64,000 nt of DNA from Trissonchulus latispiculum (Eukaryota; Nematoda; Enoplea; Enoplida; Ironidae). Location of the stretch: positions 1 through 64,000 of the forward strand of contig JASAND010013057.1 in assembly GCA_030248195.1 (NCBI GenBank), in the 5' to 3' direction. Below, one piece after another: positions 1-13,431 of the stretch (the stretch's first letter is position 1; each line of letters starts with the position of its first letter). Position numbers and translations under genes: made by a program. The notes under the pieces were generated by a model. The model had not been told where the DNA came from and searched no databases. It was given only the letters and a program-made list of their open reading frames with translations.

Positions 1-3000
1 TTGCTTCTATGTTTATGTGCTTAAGCAAACTTAATGAATAACTGATAATTTTGAACAGCTGTTGCAATTTTGATTAATTGCACCTGTTTTTGTACCACAA
101 CCAAACTTACGTAAGCTGTAGTAGCTTACTTCCTCTAACAATTGAATCACACTAAGCATTTATTGCGCTGTTATTTTCTGGGTTATTGATTACTTACTCA
201 TTCACAGTCACAACCCCACGCCCCCCCAAATTCAACCTCGCCCTCCTTAACCTAAATAAGTACAGTAAATACGTTGGCAGCTGTTTCTCCTACACTTGCC
301 TCTTACCGGATTAATACACTCTAAATGTTCTGTTCATCTTTAACCTAACTTCATGAATTTCTTACCACGTACATAACTGCTTTGAGTTTAAACTTTTTCA
401 CCAGCTTCGTGACATCATTTTATTCATTAATTTTAAACTGCTATCTCTAGCGCACATCAATTATTTACCCCTTACGCATATGCTTACTTATTTGTACGTC
501 AAGACGCTACGCTACAACTTATGTAATTTTAAGTTTATTCCAAATTTCCAGCTACCCTTAATTTCTTTAACGTTGAAAGCAGTTGTTAGGCTCGTGCAAT
601 AAACTTTTTTAAAAAGGCTTCTGGCAAGAGGTAAAAAAGCATTTGTCATTATGTCTTGAAAATTGATATTTTCAGCAACACTATCTCGTACCAAGAATGC
701 CTTTTACATTTGGAAGGACTCGTTTTATTGGTTTTTCTCTCCTCCAAAAATATAAGTATTGTTAATGTCCCCTTTTCGATTACTTTTTGAACTTTCCTTA
801 TCCGATATTACCCCTTCAAGAGAATTTTTTGACCTTATGGTAATATAGAATGAAAACTAATCCCTTGGTTTTCTTAGACACTTTCTCAACTAATCCCACC
901 CATCCTTGTGTCTGTGGCCTTCAAAATCGCTTGCATGAATAAAACAAACAAATAGTGCCCTGACACGGTGAACCAACAAATCGTGTGAGTAGATAGCCCG
1001 GTATGACAAATGATCCTCCTCATTGGCAATTTCAACAATAATCTACATTTAAACCTTGTCTACAGCTAATCACGCTTCCCTTCAAATTTGGCTTCCGTGC
1101 GGGTTCTCCTGGAAGGCAGTTTCTCGAAACGGTTTAATTTTACTGGTATGCACCTCTAGACAGATCTTTTGAGACATAAGTAATACCTCCAATGTAATTA
1201 ATTGAGTTCTGCTACAAAATTGCTCCTTACGCTTAGCACTGAGAACAGTTAATAATAGTATGTTTCAAATTAAAACACAAATACGAATGGATTAAGCATT
1301 TACAGTTGGCTCTAGATGGGAACAGAAAAGGCAATCCGGGACCCGATTTTATAAAAACATGAGTTAGGGTTAACAATAGTTTAAGTACATTTTTACTTCA
1401 ACCCCAAAATTTAATGGTTAAGTTAAACTCGGAGCTTACCTCCAGGGGAGAGGGGTTTTGCGGTTGAAACCTTTTCTTGTTGGGTTGTCCAAAGGAAAAT
1501 TGTACCAATAGTTCATCACAAAAAGTGTAAATGTTTGTTAGAATCCCCTCCTTTTCAGTAAAATTTTTATTTTTTTTACTAAAACCCTTCCTTTAATATA
1601 TCTTGGAAACGCCCCTGCTTAAGATTATTGGAACAGATTATATTAACCCGTTTGTCTTTGAGTTAATAGCAATTTCAAGTCCAATTAGTTCTACGAATCC
1701 GCGAACTTAGTTTTTTCAAAGACTTACCCGGTTATTTTTTGGGTTTAACTTCATTTTTGAGGCCAGTTGTCGCCATAGTTATCCGTTGAAATAAAACAAG
1801 TCCACAGGGTCGTACAGAATTTTATAAAATTTGCATATCTTGTACATAATTTCTTTACATTTTTTCTTTTAATTGAAGCTTAAGAAGATACAAAAAAACT
1901 GCGCCTCGTCGTTTTTCACTCCATACTCCCTTGTCAATAAAAATGTCATTTCTTTGATTCAAGGGATTGCTGTCAATTTACTTTTCGGCCAACTCCAATT
2001 TTATGTAATTTTCACCGCTGCTCGTGCCTACACTTGACCTGATGAAATGTTTAACATGTTTTAGCATAAACAAACTAGCAACATTTAAATAATCCTGGTC
2101 CTATAGTTTACATTTAGCATTGCACTTATAACTTTCTTTTGATATATTTTAAACATCAATAAATAGCTTGAAAAATCAGAATATTATGGGATTATTCGAG
2201 AGGTCGTGTCCTCACAGTTGAACCCATAGCAGAACTAAAAATGCCGAAATAAGAAATAAGTAATTTAACCGCGGTTTCTTTCTGTTTAAATAAAAAGACA
2301 AATTATATGTATAATTTAGAATACTACTTTTAAAGAGCAAAGGCCTCTGAAACTTTACTTTTCAAAGCCAGGTCCTCGCTTAAATCTTAAATGATGTTTG
2401 GACAGATCTCTTTAGAAAATAAATTGTATTTGATGCTACTTAACCGAAAATGCGTTTAGAATTATTTTTCCTGGAGAGATTAAGAAAAAAGGGACGCTTT
2501 TCATATTAAAGGATGTATAAGCTGAACTTTGCAAAAGCGTCAACTACGGAGTGAGTTTATTGTTTTGAAATAAGTAATTTTGCCAATCTGCAATCAAAAC
2601 CTCTTGGCCGACAACTGCTCCACTGCTCGTAATCAAATCTCAAGCAAATTTCTAAGTTAAAGTTACACCTCTTTAAACTTAACTTTAATATAATTAAAAC
2701 ATTCTTAAGACTTAATCCTATCATATCATATCATATCATATCCTTGGCACTGTCTTAGAGCTCATAATATATAACTACTCTCCGTGTGCATGAACTTTTT
2801 TTCCATAGATTGAGCAAATGACGGGAATTCACATTATTTCATAACACTTTGCTCAATGACTAAAAATGAGCTGGTTATGTTTATTACTTCACATATTCAA
2901 TTGCTAAACTCTCTTCTCAAGAGACATAATTTTTTGATTACAGGGAATATGGGTCATTTGCATTGACGGTAGGGATATTAATATATACCTCACATTCGAT

Positions 3001-4824
3001 TTAACTATCACATCGATAATTGGATAATCATCTTGGATTTAATTATCCAAGATACAAAGTTGTATTGGTCATTGACTAGAAGTATTTCGTAAGTTTTTTT
3101 CTAAATTTCATACCATTTGTTTTGCAACTTTTCCTATCCATTATTAGATTTCACGGAATCTATAGATTTAAGCCATCTATGGGATCAGCAACATATTAAG
3201 TTCATCTTTTGGCAATGTTTAGGTCTCCTTTTAAGTTGGTGTCAAATCTTTTTGTGCAGGCTTTTTGAAATGTGATAACTTTAGAAAATTTGGAGATGTT
3301 CAGAGATCTATACGGGTACAGATGTCAATGCTTATGATGATCAAACATTTTGATCATATTATCTAAGTAACTTAAAAACTTATAAACAATTAAAATAATC
3401 TACTTTTCAACATTAACCTTCAAAATTATTGCAACTGACCAAAATTTTTTTTTGTGCCATGATATAAAGGACATACAAAAGTGGGGTACTGGATTTCTGT
3501 CAAATTGGTTCTATAGTTTCCTGGGTTCTAGAAATAATACATAAAAATACAAAATTCGACAAAATCAAACTTCATATGCTAAATGTCCGTTGCAATGAAG
3601 TTCCGCAACTTCGACTGAGTTTCCATTGACACCAGGGACCTATGTTATCGGCGTAAACCAGAGTTAACTCACAAATCTCAGTTAGCGTAACCTGGGTTAG
3701 TTAGCTACTCACCTGGTTTTGAAGTGTTGATAACATCAGCCCAGGATTAGTTTTAGCCCAAACCAGGAATCTTTTCCGCCATAATGCGAATTATGGTTCT
3801 GCCAAAAATCATGGAATACGGAAACCGTCGAATGATTTTTGAGAAATTGTGGTTAAAGGTGCACCAAATGGCTGGAATTAAAAACTAGTTATTTGGGATC
3901 AAATCTCCAGCTTCAAAGCAATAGTTATCATGGCAGCCAGAAGGGAATTATTACATGCGTACCCCTACCGGTGTATCGATTGACATCATCAAACCTGTTT
4001 TACTCCCAAGATGTTGTAGTTTATGTCAGAAGCAACTGATTTTCTCAAAGGTGGCGATTTTCCGATCCTGCAGAAAATCAAAAAATTTTCATTGATTTTA
4101 CTTTGTGACATTCCTTATTCAGTATATATATTAATTAATTATAGTTTCAATTTTATTTCGTTTTAAATTTTAGACCGTAAAGAAACACAGAAGTTCACAG
4201 ACTTTATAGACGAGTACACAGAAGATTTTTGTGTAGAGCAAATGCCAATATTAACATTTTTGAAGTTTGCAAGATTTTGCGGGAGAAGAGTACAAGAATT
4301 TTTGATTCTTTTGCAATTTTGACCGATAAGTCAGCGTCTCTGCCAATCATATGTGTAAAATAAATATTTTTTTGTACATATATTTAAGCAGGCTGGCGCC
4401 ATTTACCAGATTTTTTAGCCATCTCCGAATTTTTCCTGGATGTTGTGATGTTCTCAATTATCCTGAAAAATTGCAAGTGAGATTATCTACTTGCAAACCC
4501 CAGTTGAATATGGGAATTTTGGTAACATTTCAAAGTCAAAATTTGGGATAATTGCCTGTTTTTTGGACCACGGCAATGCAACCTGCAGTACCGTTTCTGT
4601 GGTATTGAACGAACTGGTTAAAAGACACAGAAATTACCTTATACGTAACTACTCTTAGTGTGAAAGGTCTTGTCTACCGCCCAGCATCTGGACTTCTCGA
4701 CACAAACAGTAAGCATTTTATCTAGAAAACTAATTTTTTTCAATTTTGACATTCATGTTTAATTGTTAATAAATCACATCAAAGCCGTCAAGTTTTACTT
4801 AAATCATAATGCAACTTAACTTCA
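1..4824. other. Non-coding AT-rich DNA
   Basis: No supported gene on either strand. Open frames are short and lack recognisable motifs or paired splice signals. Only a short ATATC-type microsatellite near 2721-2745 and a small imperfect inverted repeat near 3641-3751 (the 5' half reads ATGTTATC...ACCAG and its complement closes the segment) stand out. The latter may be a mini-MITE but is too degenerate to classify. Confidence 0.6.
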
Positions 4825-4828
4825 CTAA

Positions 4829-5824
4829 GGTGGTGATCCCTTTAAAGAAGCATATTTTTGGCTGGCTGTTCAAATCAAGATGAAATTTGATGAAACTTTC
4901 CAAAATAAGTTCTTTAGGTTCCAACACCCTCCGCGCAATCCCTCTCCAAAAATTGAACATCTGCGTTCTGGGGCTTTTTCTTGCGAATTTTTGACAGTTT
5001 GGCAGCAGTTGCACAGACAGTTATAATCATACTCGTTCGAAAGAACTCATTACGCTCTACAGTTTTGCTTTTTGCAGCAACGTTCCATCTTTTCTTTACC
5101 GCAAGACATAGCCAATTTTCTCATTTTCCGTCCGAAAGTTGTCATTTTTGCAGAAATCAAATAATGCATTGCCACTTAAGCTACGCAAGCCGTAAAAGTA
5201 AACTACGGGTATGATATGAATGTCCCACTGAGGCCAATTATTGGAGGCATGTTTATCTTCCAAATGCTATCCTATGAACGGTACTTAATGTACTTAATAT
5301 GGTTTTTGCAAAAACATGACCAAATATTTTCCAGCAATTGTGGAGAATTTATTATACCACTTGGTTTCTGCCATAGCACCAGTATGTGTTCTGCACAAAA
5401 ATACCCTGGAACCCTTTTTTCAGTTCCTCCGATCTTGTTTTCTAACTAAAGTAGTCGCTTGACAATGTTTGGGAAAAGTAGGTAAAATTCAGGATGCGCA
5501 CATTTTACCAATTTCTCTACAATGACGAGCTATTTCACATTGATTAAAATATGGGTCCCCAGCTGTTTGGTGCAGGTATCCAAATGATGCAACTATTTTT
5601 TCAGAAAAAAGTTACTTCAGTCTGCACAAAAAATCTGAAAGTGGCTTGCACTCTTGAAAAATCTGTTAAAAAATTTTCAGAAACCAAAATTAGTTTTTTT
5701 GTGTATTCACATAAAAAAGAGAAAAATGTTAAGCTATATTTTGACATAAAAATGGCTTTTTTAACTCCAAATAATGAATGAGTAACAATGGTTCAACTTC
5801 GATGTCTCCAAATTAATAACCACC
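4829..5824. mobile_element. TTAA-flanked non-autonomous DNA transposon (MITE), copy 1
   Basis: About 996 bp bounded by terminal inverted repeats (left GGTGGTGATCCC, right a matching ...ACCACC). It is flanked by CTAA at 4825-4828 (one change from TTAA) and TTAA at 5825-5828. The interior aligns along its whole length with the copy at 12447-13427, for example the shared phrase GATGAAATTTGATGAAACTT and the CACCCTCCGCGC block. There is no transposase ORF. TTAA duplications are the hallmark of piggyBac-type transposition, so a piggyBac-mobilised MITE is inferred. Confidence 0.7.
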
Positions 5825-6310
5825 TTAACGCCTGTTAAACAATATAGTGAAAAAAGAAGCATCTTTTCAGGGATGTTTAGGCTTCGATGTATTGGTGATT
5901 GTTCTTATACGAGTAAAACTAGTCAAATTTTGTTTTCAAAATCGTCAGCTGGGAGTTGAAATTTGAGAACCAATGCCGCGAATTAAATCAGCTCAGTTAA
6001 AAGCTTTGATTGTGAACGACTAGCTAACTGCAGGAAACCGCTTTTCCTTTGAAATATCTGCAAGCCACAGCATTAATCAGCATTAATTATTGATCCTACA
6101 TTTATGACCGTTCTTTCCTTCCTTACTTTTCTTACCATAAATAATCTGTCCCAGCTTGGTTTCGAACTCTAATATTGGTCTAGTATTTGAGGTTTTGAGT
6201 TCTTGATTATCAATTTTGGACAAAAACAAGCTCCTTTAAGCTTGATATTGTGTAGAGTGCAGTTAATTAACCACAATAAGTAGCTATGTAAAGATGCGTT
6301 AGATATTATA
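5825..6310. other. Intervening sequence between two MITEs
   Basis: No gene, RNA or clear repeat is supported here. Confidence 0.5.
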
Positions 6311-6898
6311 CACCCGATTGCACCAAGTCGGACTAAGTTAACTCGGTGTTAGCTATTCTGCAGCTGAGCTATTGCTTAGGGTTAAAGTTAGACCGTTGCA
6401 CCAACTTAGGTCTTGTCAAGAATAACAAACCCTAAGCTTCAGCGCAGGGTTACCTTTAACCAATTAGACTCGTTTCTTTAGCCAATGCATCAAATCATCA
6501 TCTGTCAAGGTTAGCTCACGACTAATTTATCCTAAAAGTTAGCTCCGAGCTAATATTAAATTTCCTTAACTCTGAGCTGAGGCTATGACTGAAGTAGTGG
6601 ATCGAATCTCGCGAGGAACATTCAAAACTAAAGTGCGAAAATCTTTTGTAAAAGCTACGAAACATGTATAAACAATAGTTTGAACAGCCAGTGACGATCT
6701 TTTCCGAAAAAACTAAAGCTGAAATCTTATAAATTGAGTTAGTCCTCAGTTAATCTGAACAGGAATCAGGATTAAGTTTCCGCCGCTAAGGACCAAGTTA
6801 GTTCGAAGTTAACCTCGAGGTTAACTTAACCTGATTTGGTGCAACGGATTAAACTGAGAATTATCACCGAGCTAACCGTCATTGGTGCAATCCGGGTG
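6311..6898. mobile_element. MITE with CACCCG...CGGGTG ends and 3-bp target duplication
   Basis: 588-bp element. Left terminus CACCCGATTGCACCAA and right terminus TTGGTGCAATCCGGGTG are inverted repeats differing by one base insertion. They are flanked by ATA on both sides (6308-6310 and 6899-6901). A second, inner inverted pair (CCGTTGCACCAA near 6392 and TTGGTGCAACGG near 6836) suggests a nested or duplicated terminus. Three-base duplications are typical of PIF/Harbinger elements, hence the inferred class. There is no coding capacity. Confidence 0.65.
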
Positions 6899-7091
6899 AT
6901 AGTATTACCCATACGATTTGGAACACTTTTCAAGAACCTGAACATATCTAAAGGTTTTCTCTTTAACTAAGTTTTCCCAAAAAAATTAGCCTGCGGTTAC
7001 AAGTCCGATTAAAGTCCTTTGTAACTGTGAACATTTAGTTCTTGTGTTCATGACTATTTCATCACTATAATTTAATACTTTTTGTTGCAGG

Positions 7092-10000
7092 AACTATTTA
7101 CATGCGAGATTGTAACAAGAAATTTGACGATAGCTGCTCGTTAAGACAGCATCTCAGAGAACAACACAATCGAGGATGTCCTTACTCGCGAAAAAGTATT
7201 CATCAGAGAATCCAACCTCCAGAAATCATATCAGGCTTCGCCACACCAAAATTGTTGGACCTGCTATTCCATTCAGTCAAACAGGAGCTGGAACCAGAAT
7301 TCAAAGGCAAGAAGAAAGTGTTTTGCAGCCAGATCCAGCTGATGATATTAAAGAAAGTCAATATTATTTTCTTTACAAGCTCAATCAGACCAATAATGAT
7401 CAATTTCGCACCACCAATAACGACTACAGTCTACGATTCAAGGACATGGAAAACTTTTCATTGGACAGATCAATTGACGTACTTCATACAAACCTAGATG
7501 TAGTTTTGTTGGAGATTACAAGCAACTCGGCTCCTTATGATAAAATAAGAATTATATTGGAGTCGCCAAGTTTAGACTTTCCAATTGTGGTTCCAGTTAA
7601 AAAAGTAGTCGACTACTCAAGCGAGCATGTTCTTAACCACATAAAACAAGTTCTTCAGTCCTACCAAAGCTTTTGCTTTGATTCCGGCGTTCTGTTGACC
7701 TTAACCCACATTCAAATGCCGCAGCCAGGCAGAGGAAAGCGAGCTGCAGGAAATTTAAATACTCGCAAAATCCTGGAGTTACCAGCTTGGATTAAGCAGA
7801 AGAAATGTATCATCCAAATTACACAGCCTGATAATTGCTTAATTAATGCCGTAGTGGTTGCCGCTGGTATAGTTGATCATAATCTGGCTTGCAAGAAGAA
7901 CACAGTTATTCCGAAGCTTGGAAAACGTTCTCGGGATCGCACATTGAAGCAGTTAACCCGAATGGACCGCAATACCTCTCACCGGAATACTAAAGTTTCA
8001 GAACTACTACTGAAATGTCAACTAAAATCTGGACAAGAATTTTCGGTGAAAGATATTGGAAAAGTGCAAGCAGTACTTAGCGATATTCAAATAAATGTTT
8101 GGTCCCTCGATCAGTTTGGTAAAAACGTTTATTCTGGCCCATATCGTGAAAAACAAATCAACCTACTAATGTTCGGTGGTCATTTCGATGTCATCACTAA
8201 AATGGCTGCATTTTTAAATACGAAGTTCTACTGCCAGAAATGCAAACTAGGGTATGATGCGCCACGATTAACACAAATGTGCTCTCGGTTGCCCAATATG
8301 CCGTTACTCATCTTGTCAGAACACGCAGGAATATCCTGAACCGGGTTTTTACATTTTTGTAGAGATTGCAATCGCTACTGGTTAACAAATGAATGTTTCA
8401 ATAACCATTCACGAGATCTATGCCAAAGACTTAAACGATGTCAAATTTGTTTCCGCATTGTTCGTTCCACAAAGATCCAAAATCATCACTGTGGAGAATA
8501 TTTCTGCTCTATTTGTCGTATGTGGCAACCTGGCGAGCACGCATGCTTTATGCAGCCTATTAAGGAGCAATCTTCCAAGATCTTTAATGAAATAATCGAG
8601 AGTGCAGATCCTAATCAAAATGAGTTTTTTGATTAGAGGGGATGTTTCACAACTTTCTGGAGACGAAGAGGCTGACGGAAAAGCTGACGAATGGAAACGC
8701 CGTGTACATCAGGAAGATGAGGTTGTTTCTGAAGAGAAGACAACTAGACAAAAAAGAAAAGCCGGCACAGATTTGTCAGAAGTATTTCATATTTGATTTT
8801 GAAAGTATGATTTCCGATGATGGAAGACACCACCCAAATTTATGCATAGTTCAATCAATGCATGAAGATTATCAGCAGTGGACATTCAGTGGAGAATCAG
8901 CAGGCGCAAACTTTTGCCACTGGATTTTCAATTCGAAGGAAGTGAGAAATTCAACATTTCTTGCACACAATTTTGGAGGATACGATGGTTATTTTATATT
9001 GGACTATTTACATGATAACGCTGTTAAGCCTAATGTGATTTTTCGCGGGGGCCGTATTCTTACATTACACGTAACTGGGCCCGATATACAGTTCATTGAC
9101 TCCTACAATTTTATACCAATGCCATTAGCCAAATTTCCTAAAACATTTGGTCTTAGTGAACTTAAAAAGGGTTATTTTCCTTACTTGCTGAACACTCCCG
9201 CTAATCAACAATATAGCGGAGAGTTTCCTGATTTAAAATACTTCGATGTACAATCATGAAAGCTGGCGGAATTTTCGGAAATCTGCAATTGGTGTGAAAA
9301 AGAAAAGACTCGTTATGAACGAAACAAGTTAGTCTTCAATCTTCAGAAAGAATTGATGGAATACTGCCAAAGTGATGTAAATATCCTTCGGCAGGGATGT
9401 TTAGCGTTTAAGCTATTTTTTCTGAGGCAACTGGAGGAGTGGACCCCTTTTGCCCACAGCATAACCATAGCATCAGCTTGTAACTACGTTTTTCGAAAGC
9501 ATTATTTGAAAGAAAATACCATTGCCATTTTTCCTCACAAGGGATACCAACCACAGAAGCAGTTTAGCAGATCCGCCATGACATGGCTAAAATGGATAAG
9601 TCTTCAAAACGGAATTAGCATCCGCCATGCCTTAAATGGAGAAGAAGTAAAGATTGGACCATATTACGTAAACGGCTACTATGAAAACAATTCTTCTACT
9701 GATGCGGAAAAGATTTGCTACGAGTTTAATGGATGTTATTATCACGGACATCTATGTTTTGCCTACACGACATCATTATATGAATTACCATAACCGGATA
9801 GATTTGATGGAGAAACATCAGCGTACTCTTGAGAAGAAAAAATTCTTGACCGACAAGGGATTCCAAGTAACAGAAATGTGGCAATGTGAATTCAACAAAC
9901 TTTTACAAACAAATCACGCTCTTAAACTAGTTGCCAAAGATTTTGACTTTATGCCCGAACCGTTGAATCCGAGAGATGCCTTCTTTGGTGGTAGAACTAA

Positions 10001-10320
10001 CGCTGTCAAGCTTTTCCATAGCATCGACACTGATGACTCAGAAATCGGATACACTGACATCACGTCTTTATATCCGTATGTAAACGCAACGTGTTCATAT
10101 CCAATTGGTCATCCACAAATAATAACAGAGAACTTTCAAACAATCGAGAATTACTTCGGCTTTGCGAAGTGCACAATAGTGCCACCACGTAAGCTTTTTC
10201 ATCCTGTATTGCCAGTGAAGATAAATGGAAAGCTTATGTTTCCACTTTGCTTTGAATGTGCGAAGTTGCGAAACCAGAATGACTGTAATCATACCGAATC
10301 AGAGAGAGCATTGAAGGGTA
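7092..10320 (+). pseudogene. Truncated Polinton/Maverick-like protein-primed DNA polymerase B
   Basis: Relic of a family-B (protein-primed type) DNA polymerase of the kind carried by Polinton/Maverick elements and related viruses. In order it shows: a degenerate C2H2 finger just after a splice-like TTGTTGCAG (7083-7091); a long N-terminal region (7176-8339); a Cys/His-rich zinc block in another frame (about 8356-8635); the Exo I motif FDFES (about 8793); Exo II with NFGGYDGYF (about 8970); Exo III with YCQSDVNIL (about 9362); an FGGRTN motif (about 9983); and palm motif A, TDITSLYPY (about 10054). Homology stops near 10318, so palm motifs B and C, the thumb and everything downstream are missing. 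The reading frame changes several times and in-frame stops occur (for example near 8635 and 9257), so it cannot encode an active polymerase. No capsid, integrase, protease or packaging ATPase gene of a Polinton is visible nearby. Family assignment is strong; the exact lineage is uncertain. Confidence 0.85.
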
Positions 10321-11927
10321 CGTGGTGTACTATACTGTACTGTATCCAGTATTGTACGTGTACTGTATCCAGTATCCAATTTTGAAGATAAAGTATATAT
10401 TTGCTTGAGCACTTTCTTAAAAGATCGGTCCATTCTTGTTTTTTCTTACATCTGCATGGTGATTATCCCTCCATCAGGAGTTTTTATGTAAAATGATGTG
10501 TCCATACTTGAATAAGTTCGCTAACATTTTAGCAGTTTACTTCAAATATATTCCTACAAGTCAAAATAACTGTCACTTCCAACTCTGTACTACCTTTGAT
10601 GTAATTTAGGATATTCAACTTTTCTGTGGGTTACTGTATTTCCAAATGTAGAGGGGCACCCTAACACAACACTAGGTAGCCCTAACATAACAAAAGAGCG
10701 CCCTAACGCAACAGTAGTCCTAACCCAAAAAATTGAAATAACCTAAGTTCAAGGGCGCCCTAACGCAACTTTACCTCTAACGTACACATTAAGTACACAC
10801 TAATGTATGCACAGTGTAGATACAAAGTGCAATTGAAAATGAGGGAATGTAATAAATGTAAGTTCCAGTAAGTAAAATTGTCCCCTGGTAGTATAGTGGT
10901 AATGTTGCACAGGTGTGGCAAGTACTGACTAATCCCGGACCGCCTCTTGTCCCAACAGCCCTCTTCAGGACTCCTTTTCCTTTGAGATGGGCGAAACGTC
11001 GCGACCCAAAATTTAACAGCCATGGCAAGAAAACGTCAATCATCTACTCTTAGTCATAACATGGCACGAAGAACATATAGAACGGAAGTACTATAACTTG
11101 CCATTTTGTAAAATAATTTACTCAATTTCTGAATTTTATCATCGTGCACCCCTTTTTTGCAAATATGTGATAATGGGCAAGCTTCATTGTTTGTTTTTAA
11201 TCGCCGGCAAGAAGCAGTAGTACATACATACATTGTTAAAAGCCCTTAAGTTTAAGTATGTTGAAAACATTGAAAATTTAAAACATTAGTAAAATACAAA
11301 TATTGCGCATCTTATGCAAAATCAGTTCACTCTATTATTTAAATTTTTTAAATTAAAAAAATTACTATAAATTTTATTTTTAAAAAACCATTGGGTTTGG
11401 AATTTTTGATCAATAATTATAAAATTTTATATGAGCGCATAGTTCAGGCTAGTGAATTCAAAACTTTTAAAATAAAAAATTAGATAATTTAAAAATAGAA
11501 AATCTTAAATTTTAAGTTTGTGGTGTACTTAAAAACATTTGTCTACGATTTTGCTGAAAACTTGCAGTACATCACTGATAATTTCTAAGGATGCAGTACA
11601 TACCTGAATTTACTACTTTACTACCACTGCTTTACAGTACTACTTTACTGCGACATACACCCAGCGACATCATCAATACAGGCGTTTAACACGATATGCA
11701 GAACTTATTAAAATTGTTTTGCGCCCTGAGTGAACACGTATTTGCTTAAATCAGCCAGTTAGTACAGTATTTACAAATTACAGAAATTACTAGGATATTT
11801 ATAATTATTAAAAGTGAATGTTTCCAAGAGGATTGCCATGCTAAGACAAACTTACCTGAAGCAATGTGATAGTGATTAATTCGGTTTGGTATTTTCATTA
11901 AGTTACTAAAGCCTTACGGTAGTCTCA
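10321..11927. other. Non-coding DNA with a repeated CCCTAAC-containing motif
   Basis: No gene supported. At 10650-10775 a degenerate phrase resembling GCGCCCTAACGCAAC recurs about five times with irregular spacing. At 10879-11010 there is a tRNA-box-A-like stretch (TGGTAGTATAGTGG) followed by GGGCGAAACGTCGCG. This may be a decayed SINE or Penelope-type end but lacks a convincing box B. Confidence 0.4.
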
Positions 11928-12059
11928 CCATTTTGACACACCACTGGCAAAAAATCGGTACATCCGATGTCTTCCACATTGTATAGCACTATATCCAAAC
12001 GCATACAATTCCCAGAGTTATCAGGTTGGTCATCTCCCCATAAACAGTAATAGTTTACA
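11928..12059 (-). pseudogene. C-type lectin-like pseudo-exon (second copy)
   Basis: Homologous to the lectin exon at 37036-37166: both start after GTTTTAG, end at a GTGAGA donor, and encode LWGxDQPD...C.RLDI..YNV.D..C...LPV. Compared with that 131-nt exon this copy is 132 nt, with one extra G in the run that encodes the VVC core. This shifts the frame before the last conserved cysteine. The two acceptor and donor signals survive. It is probably the remnant of a tandem paralogue of the lectin-mucin 7TM gene; no other exon of such a copy is clear to its left. Confidence 0.7.
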
Positions 12060-12446
12060 CTAAAACATCAACTTTTAAGAAAAATATAGGCCACCGATAC
12101 CATATTTCTATCATTCGTCTTTGGACGTCTTTGGAAGTTGCATATATCTGATAGAAATTGCTGTTAACGGCGCACAAAGGGTATAACTGAAAATTGTCTC
12201 AACCGTTGGTCACAGGATTGAAAGCAAACTATTGACATTCCTGCAAAACAATGCCGTTAAAATACTGAAGCGAACGCTAAAACAGCAACCAACATGAAAC
12301 TGAACCACTGGGGAACTGCAAGAGATCCGTAGAGATTTCGTATACGATCTCACAGTAGTTTCGAGTTAAACTTTCGTGTGAACTTCTTCCATTAATTTCA
12401 ATTTTTCAGTCGGGGGAGGCTGATTCGTAAGAACTTTACCGTTTAA

Positions 12447-13427
12447 GGTGATGATTCCTTTTGGGCACATATTGTTATTTGGCGGCGTAAACCGAGATGA
12501 AATTTGATGAAACTTTCCGAAAGAAGTTCTTTTAGCGTTCTAACACCCTCCGCGCGATCCCGATTCAAAATGCGAGATTTCCGGTCCGAGTGGTTTCTCC
12601 CAAGTCCTGAACGTTTGGCAGCTGCTATACAGTTATGACTATATTCATTCGAAAGATCTCATTGAGTTTCACATTTTAGCTTTTTAAAGCAAGTTTCTAC
12701 CTTTTCTCTACCGTGAGATATAGCCGATTTTCTTGTTTTGGCGTCGAAAACTTGTCATTTTTGCAGACATCAAATAATCCAACATTTCTTTAACTACGCA
12801 AGTCGTAAAATCGAACTAAGGGCGTCGATCTGAAGGTCTCACAGGAACAAATTATCCGACGAATGATCGTATTCCAGCTGCTATCCTGTAGGCTGCTATC
12901 ATAGAAAATGTAGGTTTTGCAAAAACACGACCAATTTTTTTCCAAAGATTGTGGTGCATTCACCATGCAAGTTAAAGGGCTGCTACTGAACAAATGTGTT
13001 CTGCACAAATATATCCAGGGACGATTTTTTAGTTGCCCCGATTCCTGCTTTCTAGCTAAAGTAATCGCTTGTCAAATTTTGAAAAAGTAGGCAAAATACA
13101 AGTTACGCACACATTTCAGCATATTTCTATATAACGAAGAGCGATTTCACAATAAATAAAAAATCGTCCCCAGCTATTTGATGGAGGAATCGAATGATAT
13201 AGCCAATGTTTCGCGAAAAAATTTACTTGAGTCTGCAAAAATTCTGGAAAATTATACTTCTTCTAAAAAGTGTTAAAAACATTTTAAAAAGCAAAAATTA
13301 GTTTCGTGTCATGCATTAAAAAGAGAAAATGTCAAGCTACATTGTGATATAAAAATGGCTTCTTAACTTCAAGTAATGAATGAGTAATAATGGTGCAAAC
13401 TTTATGTGACCAAAAGGAATCACCACC
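12447..13427. mobile_element. TTAA-flanked MITE, copy 2
   Basis: 981 bp with perfect TTAA duplications (12443-12446 and 13428-13431). The termini are inverted repeats: GGTGATGATTCCTTTTGG on the left and CCAAAAGGAATCACCACC on the right. It is colinear with the copy at 4829-5824. No ORF of interest. This copy defines the family best because both TTAA sites are intact. Confidence 0.75.
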
Positions 13428-13431
13428 TTAA

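Noticed and set aside
10650..10775. Interstitial telomere repeat
   Set aside because: CCCTAAC recurs but not in tandem; intervening bases differ in length and sequence.
10879..11010. tRNA or intact SINE
   Set aside because: A box-A-like string is followed by no credible box B or cloverleaf.
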